A stretch of 9,673 bases of DNA from JAYZDB01 sp036338025 (GCA_036338025.1 JAYZDB010000278.1:1-9673), one strand, 5' to 3'. Numbered from the stretch's first letter, positions 1 through 6,689 are shown. Numbers and translations are program-made. Notes: generated by a model not told the origin, from the letters alone.

Positions 1-903
1 GTTCTATCGCTCTTGCTCCACCATCGAATGCATTGCGAAGATCCTGCGCTCGAAGGCCGCCTGATCCTAGCCTCGATCTTCGAGTGTACCTACGAGGCGA
101 TGTCGCGTATCGACCTGCTGCGCCCGGATTGCCCCCTGCGAGAAGCTGGATTGGTGGTACTCGATGATGCTGAGGAGAACCCCGAAAATCTGCTCGGGGC
201 CCGCTTCACCCTCTCCGACCAGAGCCTTGACTGTTTCCGCCAGGAGATCACTGGCAAGCCCACCGACGAAGCCAGGGGTCCCGGTCACCACGACCCGTAC
301 GAGAGCAACGGTGAGTTCCTGGTCGATCTTCGGGTCATCCACAATCTGTACCAGCTACGCAGCGCCCGCGTCTTTGCTACCGACCGATGGGGCCGCCTGC
401 ACAACGCCACGTTCCAACCGGACCGCGACCTGAATCAGCGGATCCGCCGGTGTTGGGAGAGGGTCCGTGATCGCCTGGGCTCGACTCCCGATTCGGGCAA
501 GTTTCCAGGCGTCAGGCTGATGCGTGAATACAACTTGCGCGAAAAGGAGATGGTGTGCGTGATCCATCTCCTCTTCAAGGAGCTCTACGAAGGCAACGCC
601 TACGCCGATGTCGCCGATCTTCTCAGGCTGATCAGCCGGACCGAAGGCGAGTTGATACAGAACCGCCGGTTCTTGATGGACTACTCCTGCCTGATCAAGC
701 GTGAACTGATCTCAGTCGAACCGTTTCTTGACGGCCGCACCCTGACCGGCGAGGCCTATCTCAACGACTGGGTAGTAAACTACCTGTTCGGTTCTTCTGC
801 CGCGGAGGAGAACATCCAAGACGACGAGCGGATCGACTGGCACATGTATCTCGCCGAGCTCGACGACACCCAGGGGTTCTTCCACGATCTCGGCGCGAAT
901 TAA
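1..903 (+). CDS. Winged-helix repeat protein, AAA+ ATPase N-terminal-domain type (5' partial)
   Basis: The frame is open from base 1, so the true start is upstream; the first in-window start-like codon is TTG at 13. Two regions follow the same pattern: a helical stretch, then Arg/Leu-rich 'DLLRPDCPLREAGLVVL', then a short strand segment ending in a helix. The second copy has 'NRRFLMDYSCLIKRELISV' and then ends near 'DWVVNYLFG'. Just before the second copy, 'LREKEMVCVIHLLFKELYEG' looks like the helix that opens such domains. From memory, this arrangement resembles the winged-helix region that precedes the ATPase module in a group of VCP-like AAA+ proteins. Here the protein stops (TAA 901-903) without Walker A or B motifs, so it appears to be a separate polypeptide. 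No signal peptide or membrane segment is visible. The molecular role is unknown; protein-protein or nucleic-acid binding is an inference from the fold. It converges on the SGNH hydrolase gene, with the stop codons overlapping. Confidence 0.6.
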   Translation, partial: VLSLLLHHRMHCEDPALEGRLILASIFECTYEAMSRIDLLRPDCPLREAGLVVLDDAEENPENLLGARFTLSDQSLDCFRQEITGKPTDEARGPGHHDPYESNGEFLVDLRVIHNLYQLRSARVFATDRWGRLHNATFQPDRDLNQRIRRCWERVRDRLGSTPDSGKFPGVRLMREYNLREKEMVCVIHLLFKELYEGNAYADVADLLRLISRTEGELIQNRRFLMDYSCLIKRELISVEPFLDGRTLTGEAYLNDWVVNYLFGSSAAEENIQDDERIDWHMYLAELDDTQGFFHDLGAN

Positions 904-1937
904 CGCTTCGTAGCAAGGAGCGGTTCCAGGGCAGCGACCAGGAGTTCCGCAACCGCGGCGTTGCCCCTCGGGGTCAGATGCCGGTCAGCGTAGTAGTAGA
1001 AATCCGTACCACCCTTCTGCCACATTTTCCGCATTCCCGGCAGAAGGTCGACGTAGGAGATCTGGTGCTTCTGACAGATCGCCGCGAGTTCCGCCTGCAC
1101 CTCAAAATTCAGCGGCTCGATGTTCTTGATGATCGCCGCCTCGTTGACCTGATTGTGGTCCGGCAGGCAGACAAGGACGAGTTTCGTTCCGATCTCCGTC
1201 GATCGCACCTTCATCACCCGAAGCAACTCCTCCGTCTTGCGCCAGGCTTCGGCCTTGAGTTGCTCGGTGTGAATGGCCCGTTGCTTGACCCCAAAAACGT
1301 TGTAGCGGAACCCCCTGAACCCCTCGCGGACCAGGGCTGAGAGATAGAGCCTCTCGAACGGAGAGTGGGTCTCGAGCACCGCGTTTGGCCGAAGCTCCAA
1401 GGGGTCCGAGGTCGGCCTTGATCGATCGGAGCGAACCACCAGCCCGCCTTCACCCACCGTGAAATCGGGTGCCGTGCGCTTCAAGTTGTCTTCCAGGTCA
1501 TTCCAAAAGAACACATACACCGACACGTCCGGCACCAAGGCTGCGCCGAGATGATCGAGAACGGCCAGGCACTCGCGGGTTGAGTAGCCGTTGGCGCCAG
1601 CGTTCACGACCTCGACGCCCGGGTAGGCCAGGTTGAACCTCTCGACGAAAGTCTCTGCGTCCGGTGAGCCAAGTCCGTAGGTGAATGAGTCGCCCACAAA
1701 CAGCACCCGGGCTTCACTATCAAGAGCCCTCCGCCTGCCGAACACGCGGTGGCCCCGGAGGCCTTGCCGGGTGTTGTGCGCGCTGTGACGATATTCGGGC
1801 GTCACGCGCACGCCCTCAATCCCTGGCCGCGGCGCCCATCCATAGACCTCATGGCTCTCAAACAGTTGGTGGGACTGAATCGACCAAGGCGTCCAGACCA
1901 CGCGCAGGGTGATCTCGGCTACCAACAAAGCCGCCAA
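900..1937 (-). CDS. Membrane-anchored SGNH/GDSL hydrolase
   Basis: This is a serine esterase or acyl/acetyl transferase of the SGNH fold. Numbered from TTG 1937 (345 aa), block I is GDSFTYG with the nucleophile at Ser84, block II is NAGANGYST (112-120), block III is FFWNDLEDN (143-151), and the catalytic Asp/His pair is D318 and H320 in ADRHLTPRGN. The segment with N-T-R-Q-G-L-R-G before block I is typical of membrane-bound SGNH proteins that often act on extracellular glycans; the substrate here is unknown. The start is uncertain. TTG 1937 would begin inside the hydrophobic segment (AALLVAEITLRVVW), and no ATG, GTG or TTG lies in frame between it and the lysC stop. An in-frame CTG at 2009, preceded by AGGCGG 5 nt upstream, would add 24 residues with a basic stretch (RRKPSGKAR) and a full signal anchor with a cytoplasmic N-terminus. 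The gene follows lysC directly and is probably co-transcribed with it. Its TAA stop shares TTAA with the convergent gene. Confidence 0.85.
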   Translation of the reverse strand: MAALLVAEITLRVVWTPWSIQSHQLFESHEVYGWAPRPGIEGVRVTPEYRHSAHNTRQGLRGHRVFGRRRALDSEARVLFVGDSFTYGLGSPDAETFVERFNLAYPGVEVVNAGANGYSTRECLAVLDHLGAALVPDVSVYVFFWNDLEDNLKRTAPDFTVGEGGLVVRSDRSRPTSDPLELRPNAVLETHSPFERLYLSALVREGFRGFRYNVFGVKQRAIHTEQLKAEAWRKTEELLRVMKVRSTEIGTKLVLVCLPDHNQVNEAAIIKNIEPLNFEVQAELAAICQKHQISYVDLLPGMRKMWQKGGTDFYYYADRHLTPRGNAAVAELLVAALEPLLATKR

Positions 1938-2018
1938 GGTCGACCCCGCCGCCAGGCCCAGACGAGCCTTGCCGGAAGGCTTGCGTCGCGGTGTCTCGCT
2001 AGGAGTCAGGTGGTCCGC

Positions 2019-3332
2019 CTATTGTTCGAAGAAGCATGCGTGCAGGGCAGAGACCGCTTTTTTCAGATCGACCTGATCGATCACCAGTCCGATGTTCACC
2101 TTGATCGCGCCCTGGCTGATCACGCGGACCCTCACCCCAATTTCGGCCAGGGTTCCAAGCACCTTGGCGGCGACACCCTTGTGTTGGGCGATGCCTTGGC
2201 CAACGACGCAGATCAACGCATGGTCGGCCTCCACGGATACCTCACCAAGTTCCGCGAGTTGTTCGCAGAATGCTGGCAGGTGGTCCGCTCGGTCAGCGGT
2301 CATGGTGATCGAGACCTCTGAGGTTGCGACCAGATCCACGTCCACTCGGTGTTCCGCTGCAATCCGAAACACCTTGGCCAGAAAACCATGCTGCTGCAGC
2401 ATCGGCGGTGACACCAGGTTGATGAGGTGGATCTGCGTCTTGTGAACAACTGCACGGACTGGTGTGCTGGTCTCGTCATAGACCGGCAAGATCACCGTCC
2501 CGGGGTTATCCGGGTTGTGGGTGTTGAGCACGCGCACCGGGATTGACTTCTCCATCGCGGGCTGGATTGTCGCTGGGTGCAAGACCTTGCCGCCGTAGTA
2601 GGCCAGCTCGCTGGCCTCCCCAAAACTCATGGTAGGAATCGGCCGGGTTCCTTCGACCAGACGCGGGTCAGCAGTCATGACACCATCGACATCCGTCCAG
2701 ATCTGGATCTCGTCAACATCAAGGGCGTTGCCAAACAAGGCCGCGGAATAATCCGAACCGTTGCGGCCCAGGGTGGTGATGTTGCCGCGACCGTCGAGTC
2801 CCAGGAATCCGGTCACGATCGGAAGTCCATCAATCTCAGCGAAGTTCTTCGCAATGCGTCCGTCATCGGGCACGGGGTGAGCACGCCCAAAATTGCTGTC
2901 GGTCCGCAATCCAACCCTGAAGGACTCGACTGCCTGGGCCGGCACGCCCGACTGAGAAAAGTACGCCGCCAGCACCCGGGTCGAGCAACGCTCCCCAAAA
3001 CTCAACAGCAAGTCGAGGGCGCGTGGGCTCGCTTCGGAAACGAGTTCCATGCCACGCACCAGACCGGTCATCTCAGCGTGCTGGGCATCGAGGAGATCCA
3101 AGGGCAGGCCGAGGTCTTTCAGCAAACCGATGTGGCGGTCCGTGATCGCAGACACATCGGCTTGGCCAGCTGGCGCTGCCTCGCCCAACTCGACCAGGGC
3201 GTTGGTGACACCAGCATGGGCCGAGACCACGAGCACCGGGTTCAGGTGCGCGCGCTCTCGCACGATGTTGAGTGCGTTCTGGATGGATTCGGCGGTTCCC
3301 ACAGAGGTTCCGCCAAACTTCATGATGATCAT
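2019..3332 (-). CDS. lysC: Aspartokinase (aspartate kinase)
   Basis: This enzyme phosphorylates L-aspartate with ATP to aspartyl-4-phosphate, the first step toward lysine/diaminopimelate, threonine and methionine; it is cytosolic. The 437 aa match the length of monofunctional LysC-type enzymes. The amino-acid kinase domain covers about residues 1-290, with the N-terminal MKFGGTSVG motif (4-12), SFGE (111-114), TLGRNGSDYS (187-196) and WTDVDGVMTADPR (212-224). Two ACT domains follow: the first (about 305-365) contains GFLAKVF and TSEVSITMT, the second (about 370-434) contains ISQGAIKVNIG and ends in a characteristic HACFF. They normally bind an amino-acid effector; which one cannot be told here. 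The start is ATG 3332 with a purine-rich AAGGGGG about 10 nt upstream; ATG 3323 is an in-frame alternative that begins exactly at MKFGG. The gene is divergent from the LeuA-like gene and followed by the SGNH hydrolase gene. No fused homoserine dehydrogenase is present. Confidence 0.95.
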   Translation of the reverse strand: MIIMKFGGTSVGTAESIQNALNIVRERAHLNPVLVVSAHAGVTNALVELGEAAPAGQADVSAITDRHIGLLKDLGLPLDLLDAQHAEMTGLVRGMELVSEASPRALDLLLSFGERCSTRVLAAYFSQSGVPAQAVESFRVGLRTDSNFGRAHPVPDDGRIAKNFAEIDGLPIVTGFLGLDGRGNITTLGRNGSDYSAALFGNALDVDEIQIWTDVDGVMTADPRLVEGTRPIPTMSFGEASELAYYGGKVLHPATIQPAMEKSIPVRVLNTHNPDNPGTVILPVYDETSTPVRAVVHKTQIHLINLVSPPMLQQHGFLAKVFRIAAEHRVDVDLVATSEVSITMTADRADHLPAFCEQLAELGEVSVEADHALICVVGQGIAQHKGVAAKVLGTLAEIGVRVRVISQGAIKVNIGLVIDQVDLKKAVSALHACFFEQ

Positions 3333-3386
3333 GACTCGTACGCCCCCTTGGGGGAATCACTGCTCTCTCGGGATCAGGTAGGTGAG

Positions 3387-4622
3387 ATGCTACAATCCAC
3401 CGCCATGCAGCGCATCGAAGACCTCATTTACGATTGGAATACGGATGGCGACGATTTCCAACCCAGCAAACCAGTCGACCTGAATGATGAGACGCTGCGC
3501 GACGGATTACAGTCACCCTCAGTCTCCGATCCCAGCGTAGAACGAAAACTGGAACTCCTACACCTCATGGAGAGCCTGGGGATCGAAGGGGTCAACCTGG
3601 GCCTGCCCGGTGCCGGAGGGCGGCCACGCGAGGACATTCTGCGGCTGGCGCAGGAAATCGCGGATCAAGGGATGAAAATCCGTCCCAATGTCGCCTGCCG
3701 CACCCTCATCCACGACATCGAGCCGGTCGTCGAGTTGACCCAACGCGCCGGCATCGCCATCGAAGTCGCCGCCTTCATCGGAAGCAGTTCGATCCGCCAA
3801 TTCACCGAGGGCTGGGAGGTCGAAAAACTCCTCGAGCACACGGACACCTCGTTGTCGTTCTGCCGCGACAATGACCTGCCGGTCATGTACGTGACCGAAG
3901 ACACCTCAAGAGCCCAGCCCGACACCGTCCGTCGCCTCTACACCCTGGCGATGGAGCTGGGTGCCAGGCGCCTGTGCGTCTGCGACACGGTGGGCCATTC
4001 GACCCCGGCTGGTGCCTATGCGGTCATCAAGTTCGTCGCGGACCTCGCCGCGGCGGTGGACCCAGAGATCCAGATCGACTGGCACGGCCACCGTGACCGG
4101 GGCCTGGGCATCGCGAACTGCCTCGCCGCCATCCGGGCCGGCGCCGACCGCATCCACGCCACCGCCCTGGGGATCGGCGAACGGGCCGGCAACGCCGAAA
4201 TGGACCAACTGCTGGTCAACCTGCGGCTGCTGGGCTGGATCGACAACGACCTGGCCAGACTCAATGAGTACATCTCCGTATCGGCGGACGCGGTCGGTAT
4301 TACGGTGCCCAACAACTACCCGGTGTTCGGGGACGACGCCTTCGAAACTGGCACCGGGGTCCACGCCGCAGCGGTGATCAAGGCCTACAAGAAGGGCGAC
4401 TCCGAGCTCGCCGACATGGTCTACTCAGGGGTCCCGGCTGGCATGGTCGGCTTGCAACAGAAGATCCGCGTCGGCCCGATGAGCGGTCGATCCAACGTCA
4501 GCTGGGTCCTGGAGAGGATGGGAGTCGAGGCCAGCGAAGAGGTGATCCAGAAGGTCCTCGACGCTGGCAAATCCAGCAAGCGCTTGCTGACCGACCAGCA
4601 GATTCGCGACCTCCTGGACTGA
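3387..4622 (+). CDS. LeuA-like DRE-TIM acyltransferase (2-isopropylmalate/homocitrate synthase family)
   Basis: A TIM-barrel metalloenzyme of the family that condenses acetyl-CoA (or another acyl-CoA) with a 2-oxo acid. Numbered from ATG 3405: DETLRDGLQ (28-36) holds the catalytic Arg and metal-binding Asp, HGHRD (227-231) gives the metal-binding His pair, and GIGERAGNAEMD (256-267) matches the conserved GxGERxGN signature of isopropylmalate and homocitrate synthases. At about 405-411 aa it has the barrel and a linker region but not the C-terminal regulatory domain of classical LeuA. The usual HxHND is HGHRD here, so Arg replaces Asn. I recall a conserved family with this HGHRD signature annotated generically as isopropylmalate synthase; the true substrate is not clear. 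ATG 3387 is chosen because AGGTGA (3380-3385) lies close upstream. ATG 3405 is an alternative, supported by a TGCTACAAT box 8 nt before it. The gene is divergent from lysC, which suggests amino-acid metabolism. The open frame continues upstream to 2577, but that part is antisense to lysC. Confidence 0.85.
   Translation: MLQSTAMQRIEDLIYDWNTDGDDFQPSKPVDLNDETLRDGLQSPSVSDPSVERKLELLHLMESLGIEGVNLGLPGAGGRPREDILRLAQEIADQGMKIRPNVACRTLIHDIEPVVELTQRAGIAIEVAAFIGSSSIRQFTEGWEVEKLLEHTDTSLSFCRDNDLPVMYVTEDTSRAQPDTVRRLYTLAMELGARRLCVCDTVGHSTPAGAYAVIKFVADLAAAVDPEIQIDWHGHRDRGLGIANCLAAIRAGADRIHATALGIGERAGNAEMDQLLVNLRLLGWIDNDLARLNEYISVSADAVGITVPNNYPVFGDDAFETGTGVHAAAVIKAYKKGDSELADMVYSGVPAGMVGLQQKIRVGPMSGRSNVSWVLERMGVEASEEVIQKVLDAGKSSKRLLTDQQIRDLLD
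3388..3396 (+). promoter_or_regulatory. Candidate extended -10 promoter element for the LeuA-like gene
   Basis: TGCTACAAT fits the extended -10 consensus (TGn plus TACAAT, 5 of 6 to TATAAT). No good -35 is seen at 16-18 nt upstream. Transcription would start around 3402-3404, right at ATG 3405, predicting a leaderless or near-leaderless mRNA. This conflicts with use of ATG 3387, so only one of the two can hold for a given transcript. Confidence 0.35.
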
Positions 4623-4632
4623 CCCGGGCGCG

Positions 4633-4887
4633 CTACCCGCCGTAGCCAGCGTCGGCTGAGGCTTCGCGAATCTCGGGTACGACGGCGCTGTCGCGAAGGT
4701 CTTTCGTGTCACCCCGCGCGGCAACACCATTGCCTGCGTGCGGAGCTTCTACAACCACATCGGCCGGCTGCGTCGCCGGGCTGACCGCACCGTTGGTGCC
4801 GTTGGTGGACGGCAAGGTGAAATCGGCGGCCTTGCCGCCGAACTCACAGCGGTGGCACTTGTGATAGAAACCACGCTGACGCTCCAT
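4633..4887 (-). CDS. Small YHKCxxC protein, unknown function
   Basis: An 84-aa protein from ATG 4887 starting MERQRGFYHKCHRCEFGGKAA. The N-terminal His and Cys cluster (H-K-C-H-R-C) could bind a metal, but there is only one CxxC, so a complete zinc ribbon would need a partner or dimer. The rest (about residues 25-84) is low-complexity, rich in Ala, Thr, Asn and acidic residues, and probably disordered; no membrane segment. I do not recognise the family firmly. The frame is open further upstream to TTG 5010 (125 aa total). That longer start has GAGGGG about 8 nt upstream and a promoter-like pair at 5050-5077, and its codons are mostly G/C-ended, so it is a real alternative; the ATG version starts just before the only motif-like part. 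The gene lies downstream of the isomerase-like gene on the same strand and converges on the LeuA-like gene, with 10 nt between the stops. Confidence 0.55.
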   Translation of the reverse strand: MERQRGFYHKCHRCEFGGKAADFTLPSTNGTNGAVSPATQPADVVVEAPHAGNGVAARGDTKDLRDSAVVPEIREASADAGYGG

Positions 4888-4895
4888 GCACCGAC

Positions 4896-4911
4896 CACTC
4901 GCTATCGAGTG
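4896..4911 (-). repeat. Perfect 6-bp inverted repeat upstream of the small Cys protein
   Basis: CACTCG and CGAGTG flank a 4-nt loop. If the small protein starts at ATG 4887, this hairpin lies 8 nt before the start and could mask ribosome binding. If it starts at TTG 5010, the repeat is inside the coding sequence and has no special meaning. No U-tract follows, so it does not look like a terminator. Confidence 0.3.
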
Positions 4912-5049
4912 CGTGATCAGGGGGCGTTCATCTCCTCTGAGGGTCGGGCACTGCCGCATGCGCGTGTTCTTGATGGCTGGGGGCTGGTCGGGGAGCGAGA
5001 GGAAGGCCAATGCGCGCCCCCCTCGAAGCCCAGACCACGGGACGCGCCT

Positions 5050-5077
5050 ACGATAGTCAGACCCCCGGGAACGTCAA
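5050..5077 (-). promoter_or_regulatory. Candidate sigma70-type promoter for the small YHKCxxC gene
   Basis: On the minus strand TTGACG (5077-5072, 5 of 6 to TTGACA) is followed after 16 nt by TATCGT (5055-5050, 4 of 6 to TATAAT). It begins just after the stop of the isomerase-like gene. Predicted transcription start is near 5043, which would give a leader of about 33 nt to TTG 5010 or about 155 nt to ATG 4887. Confidence 0.35.
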
Positions 5078-5087
5078 CGGTGCCCCT

Positions 5088-5906
5088 TTATCCCGAGTTT
5101 TCCCAAGTCTCCCGGCAGGCCTGCACCGCAGTCGGCGCCAGGTGGCTCGATCGAGACAGTTCAAAACAGACAGGTCCCTTGTAACCCGATTGTTCTAAAG
5201 AGCTTCGGACGGCCTGGAAGTCGACGTCCCCGGTCCCGGGGAGCAGATGTTCGTGTACGCCTCGACGAATATCTTCCAGGTGCACCTGGGCGATGTGGTC
5301 CGCAACCGCCGGGATAACTTCCCCCGGTTCGCCCTCCCCGGTGACGTAGAGGTGCCCCACATCCAGACATAGCGATGGCGCGGCGGTGCCGAGCTGCTCC
5401 GACAACAATAAATAATCAGCCACCGTCGATACCGCCATGCCCGGTTCGGGTTCGAGAGCCGGCACCAGCCCTTCGGCCCGGATCCGCTCGCAGGCCGCCT
5501 CGACCCCGGCGCGTAGGGTGGTCTCGGTGTCTGCCGGACCACCCCGGTCGACGCCAGACCAGAACGACACCACCGCCGCCCCCAGCTCAGCACCGACCCG
5601 GGCGGCCCGGCTGTAGAACTCCAGGCGGAGCTGGCGGCCAGCCTCGTCACGGGTCATCAGGGTCGGCTCATGCTTGTGGTCGGGATCCAGGAGGAAGCGG
5701 GCGCCCGTCTCGATCACCACCGCCATTCCCAGGGACTCCAAAAGATCCGCGATCTCACGGACCTGCGCCGGCGAAACCTGGAACGGATCCAGGTGTTGGA
5801 CATCCAGCGTCAGGGCTACCGCCTGGTAGCCATGATCCGCGAGCAGCCGCAGGGCGTCGGGCAGCCGGTGGTTCTGCAGGCCATTGGTGTTGTAACCGAG
5901 CAGCAT
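5088..5906 (-). CDS. Sugar phosphate isomerase/epimerase-like TIM barrel (AP endonuclease family 2)
   Basis: A 272-aa xylose-isomerase-like barrel, likely cytosolic and metal-dependent. The first strand carries GYNTNG (4-9). Likely metal ligands are E152 in ALEPEPG, D182 and H185 in LDVGHLY, H209 in QVHLED and E249 in CFELS, which is the usual Glu-Asp-His-Glu arrangement of this superfamily. The segment IETGARFLLDP with KHEP (65-80) is distinctive; I recall such sequences from high-GC environmental bacteria, annotated only as sugar phosphate isomerase/epimerase and sometimes linked to Ebo-type clusters. No other Ebo gene is seen here, so that link is not supported. The reaction is therefore unassigned: isomerisation or epimerisation of a sugar or cyclitol is the default. 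Start ATG 5906 gives a complete first strand; the ribosome-binding site (AGGCG) is weak. The gene begins 18 nt after the membrane-protein gene ends and is probably co-transcribed with it. Confidence 0.85.
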   Translation of the reverse strand: MLLGYNTNGLQNHRLPDALRLLADHGYQAVALTLDVQHLDPFQVSPAQVREIADLLESLGMAVVIETGARFLLDPDHKHEPTLMTRDEAGRQLRLEFYSRAARVGAELGAAVVSFWSGVDRGGPADTETTLRAGVEAACERIRAEGLVPALEPEPGMAVSTVADYLLLSEQLGTAAPSLCLDVGHLYVTGEGEPGEVIPAVADHIAQVHLEDIRRGVHEHLLPGTGDVDFQAVRSSLEQSGYKGPVCFELSRSSHLAPTAVQACRETWENSG

Positions 5907-5924
5907 GGAGCGCCTGGTGCTGTG

Positions 5925-6521
5925 CTATTTCTTCTGGCGGTTGCCCTTCACACGGCGCAGGCGGCCGCGGAGCTTGTCGTACACATTGAGCCGCTTTTGG
6001 AGCTTGACGTAGGCGGGCGGCAGGCGCCAGTCCTCGAGGTCTGCCTCTGCGAGCCAGTCCGTGTAGGTTTCGAGACTGGAATCCAGGGTTTCGAGGGTGT
6101 CCCAGCTGTCGTTGATCAGCCGGTTGAATTCCTTGTTGTCGCCAGTCGCCTGCGCACGCCGCCCATCGTCGTTCATCTTCTTTGCCTTCAAGTAATAGGC
6201 GTCGGCCGTGGCCCGGTCCCCGACCCGCAGTTCGGGCGCCGGCCTGGCCGGTTCCTTGCCGGCCTTGGCTGGTGGCAGACTGGGGTCCTTCGTGGGTTGC
6301 GGCACCGGCTTTTTCACCGCGTTGGCGGAAGGCGCTGGCTTGCCCCCCGTAGCCGGTGTGTTCGATTCGCCAAACATCGTCATGGCCACCACGAGGACCA
6401 CCACGAGGACAACACCGCCGCCGACAATGATGCCGGTGGTGTTGGTCGCCGGTGCAGAACGGGAGGACGCGCGTCGGCCACGGGCGCCGCTGGAGGATCT
6501 CGGGGTTCTTCTGGCTGCCAT
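5925..6521 (-). CDS. Single-pass membrane protein, unknown function
   Basis: A 198-aa protein. Residues 1-28 are very basic and Ser/Arg/Ala-rich (RRTPRSSSGARGRR), residues about 29-50 form one strongly hydrophobic helix (GIIVGGGVVLVVVLVVAMTMF), 51-100 is a Pro/Ala/Lys-rich linker, and 101-198 is a charged, helix-prone domain with ADAYYLKAKKMNDDGRR and a very basic C-terminus. The positive-inside rule puts the short N-terminus in the cytoplasm and the C-terminal domain outside. The helical part faintly resembles tetratricopeptide-like segments, but I see no clear repeat and no catalytic motif. Start ATG 6521 has no Shine-Dalgarno but a TGCTATAGA box ends 9 nt before it. It is followed after 18 nt by the isomerase-like gene, likely one transcript. 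Family not recognised. Confidence 0.75.
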   Translation of the reverse strand: MAARRTPRSSSGARGRRASSRSAPATNTTGIIVGGGVVLVVVLVVAMTMFGESNTPATGGKPAPSANAVKKPVPQPTKDPSLPPAKAGKEPARPAPELRVGDRATADAYYLKAKKMNDDGRRAQATGDNKEFNRLINDSWDTLETLDSSLETYTDWLAEADLEDWRLPPAYVKLQKRLNVYDKLRGRLRRVKGNRQKK

Positions 6522-6530
6522 GGGGCGGTT

Positions 6531-6539
6531 TCTATAGCA
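6531..6539 (-). promoter_or_regulatory. Candidate extended -10 element for the membrane-protein gene
   Basis: On the minus strand TGCTATAGA (TGn plus TATAGA, 4 of 6 to TATAAT) lies 9 nt before ATG 6521. No Shine-Dalgarno follows it and no clear -35 precedes it. As at 3388-3396, the geometry would place the transcript start at or next to the start codon. Confidence 0.35.
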
Positions 6540-6579
6540 GGAATCGGCGCAGACCGAAGCCTGAGACCGTACTCCGAGG

Positions 6580-6589
6580 GGGAATTCCC
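6580..6589. repeat. 10-bp perfect palindrome in the rsmB to membrane-protein gap
   Basis: GGGAATTCCC reads the same on both strands. It lies about 60 nt upstream of the membrane-protein start. It could be a dimeric protein-binding site, but a 10-bp palindrome can arise by chance in GC-rich DNA. Confidence 0.2.
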
Positions 6590-6611
6590 GGCCAGCAGGT
6601 ATCCCCGCTAG

Positions 6612-6626
6612 TTCGGTCAGACCGAA
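6612..6626. repeat. 6-bp inverted repeat that overlaps a 12-bp direct repeat
   Basis: TTCGGT and ACCGAA flank a 3-nt loop. The right arm is part of CAGACCGAAGCC (6618-6629), which occurs identically at 6550-6561, 68 nt away. The two copies lie upstream of the membrane-protein gene. They may be operator half-sites or fossils of a small duplication; no function can be assigned. Confidence 0.3.
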
Positions 6627-6666
6627 GCCAGCCCCGCAAACCCCTTCGCACGGGAACCCTGGTCAA

Positions 6667-6689
6667 CAGCAGCGGAAGAGCCGCTGTTT
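6667..6689 (-). terminator. Possible transcription-ending hairpin after rsmB
   Basis: Reading the minus strand just after the rsmB stop (TAG 6700-6698), CAGCGG and CCGCTG pair around a CTCTT loop (6686-6670). AAC/GTT outside can extend the stem with a 2-nt bulge. The hairpin is in the right place for a terminator, but no U-run follows, so a Rho-independent mode is doubtful. Confidence 0.35.

Noticed and set aside
2577..3386. In-frame upstream extension of the LeuA-like gene (about 270 codons)
   Set aside because: It is entirely antisense to lysC, a clear aspartokinase, and the added residues match no family; an open frame on the opposite strand is common in GC-rich coding DNA.
4620..4633. 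Terminator between the convergent LeuA-like and small Cys genes
   Set aside because: Only a 4-bp CGGG/CCCG pairing is present and there is no U-tract; not enough to call.
5670..6611. Plus-strand 313-aa frame
   Set aside because: It is antisense to the isomerase-like and membrane-protein genes, both of which have coherent domain structure.
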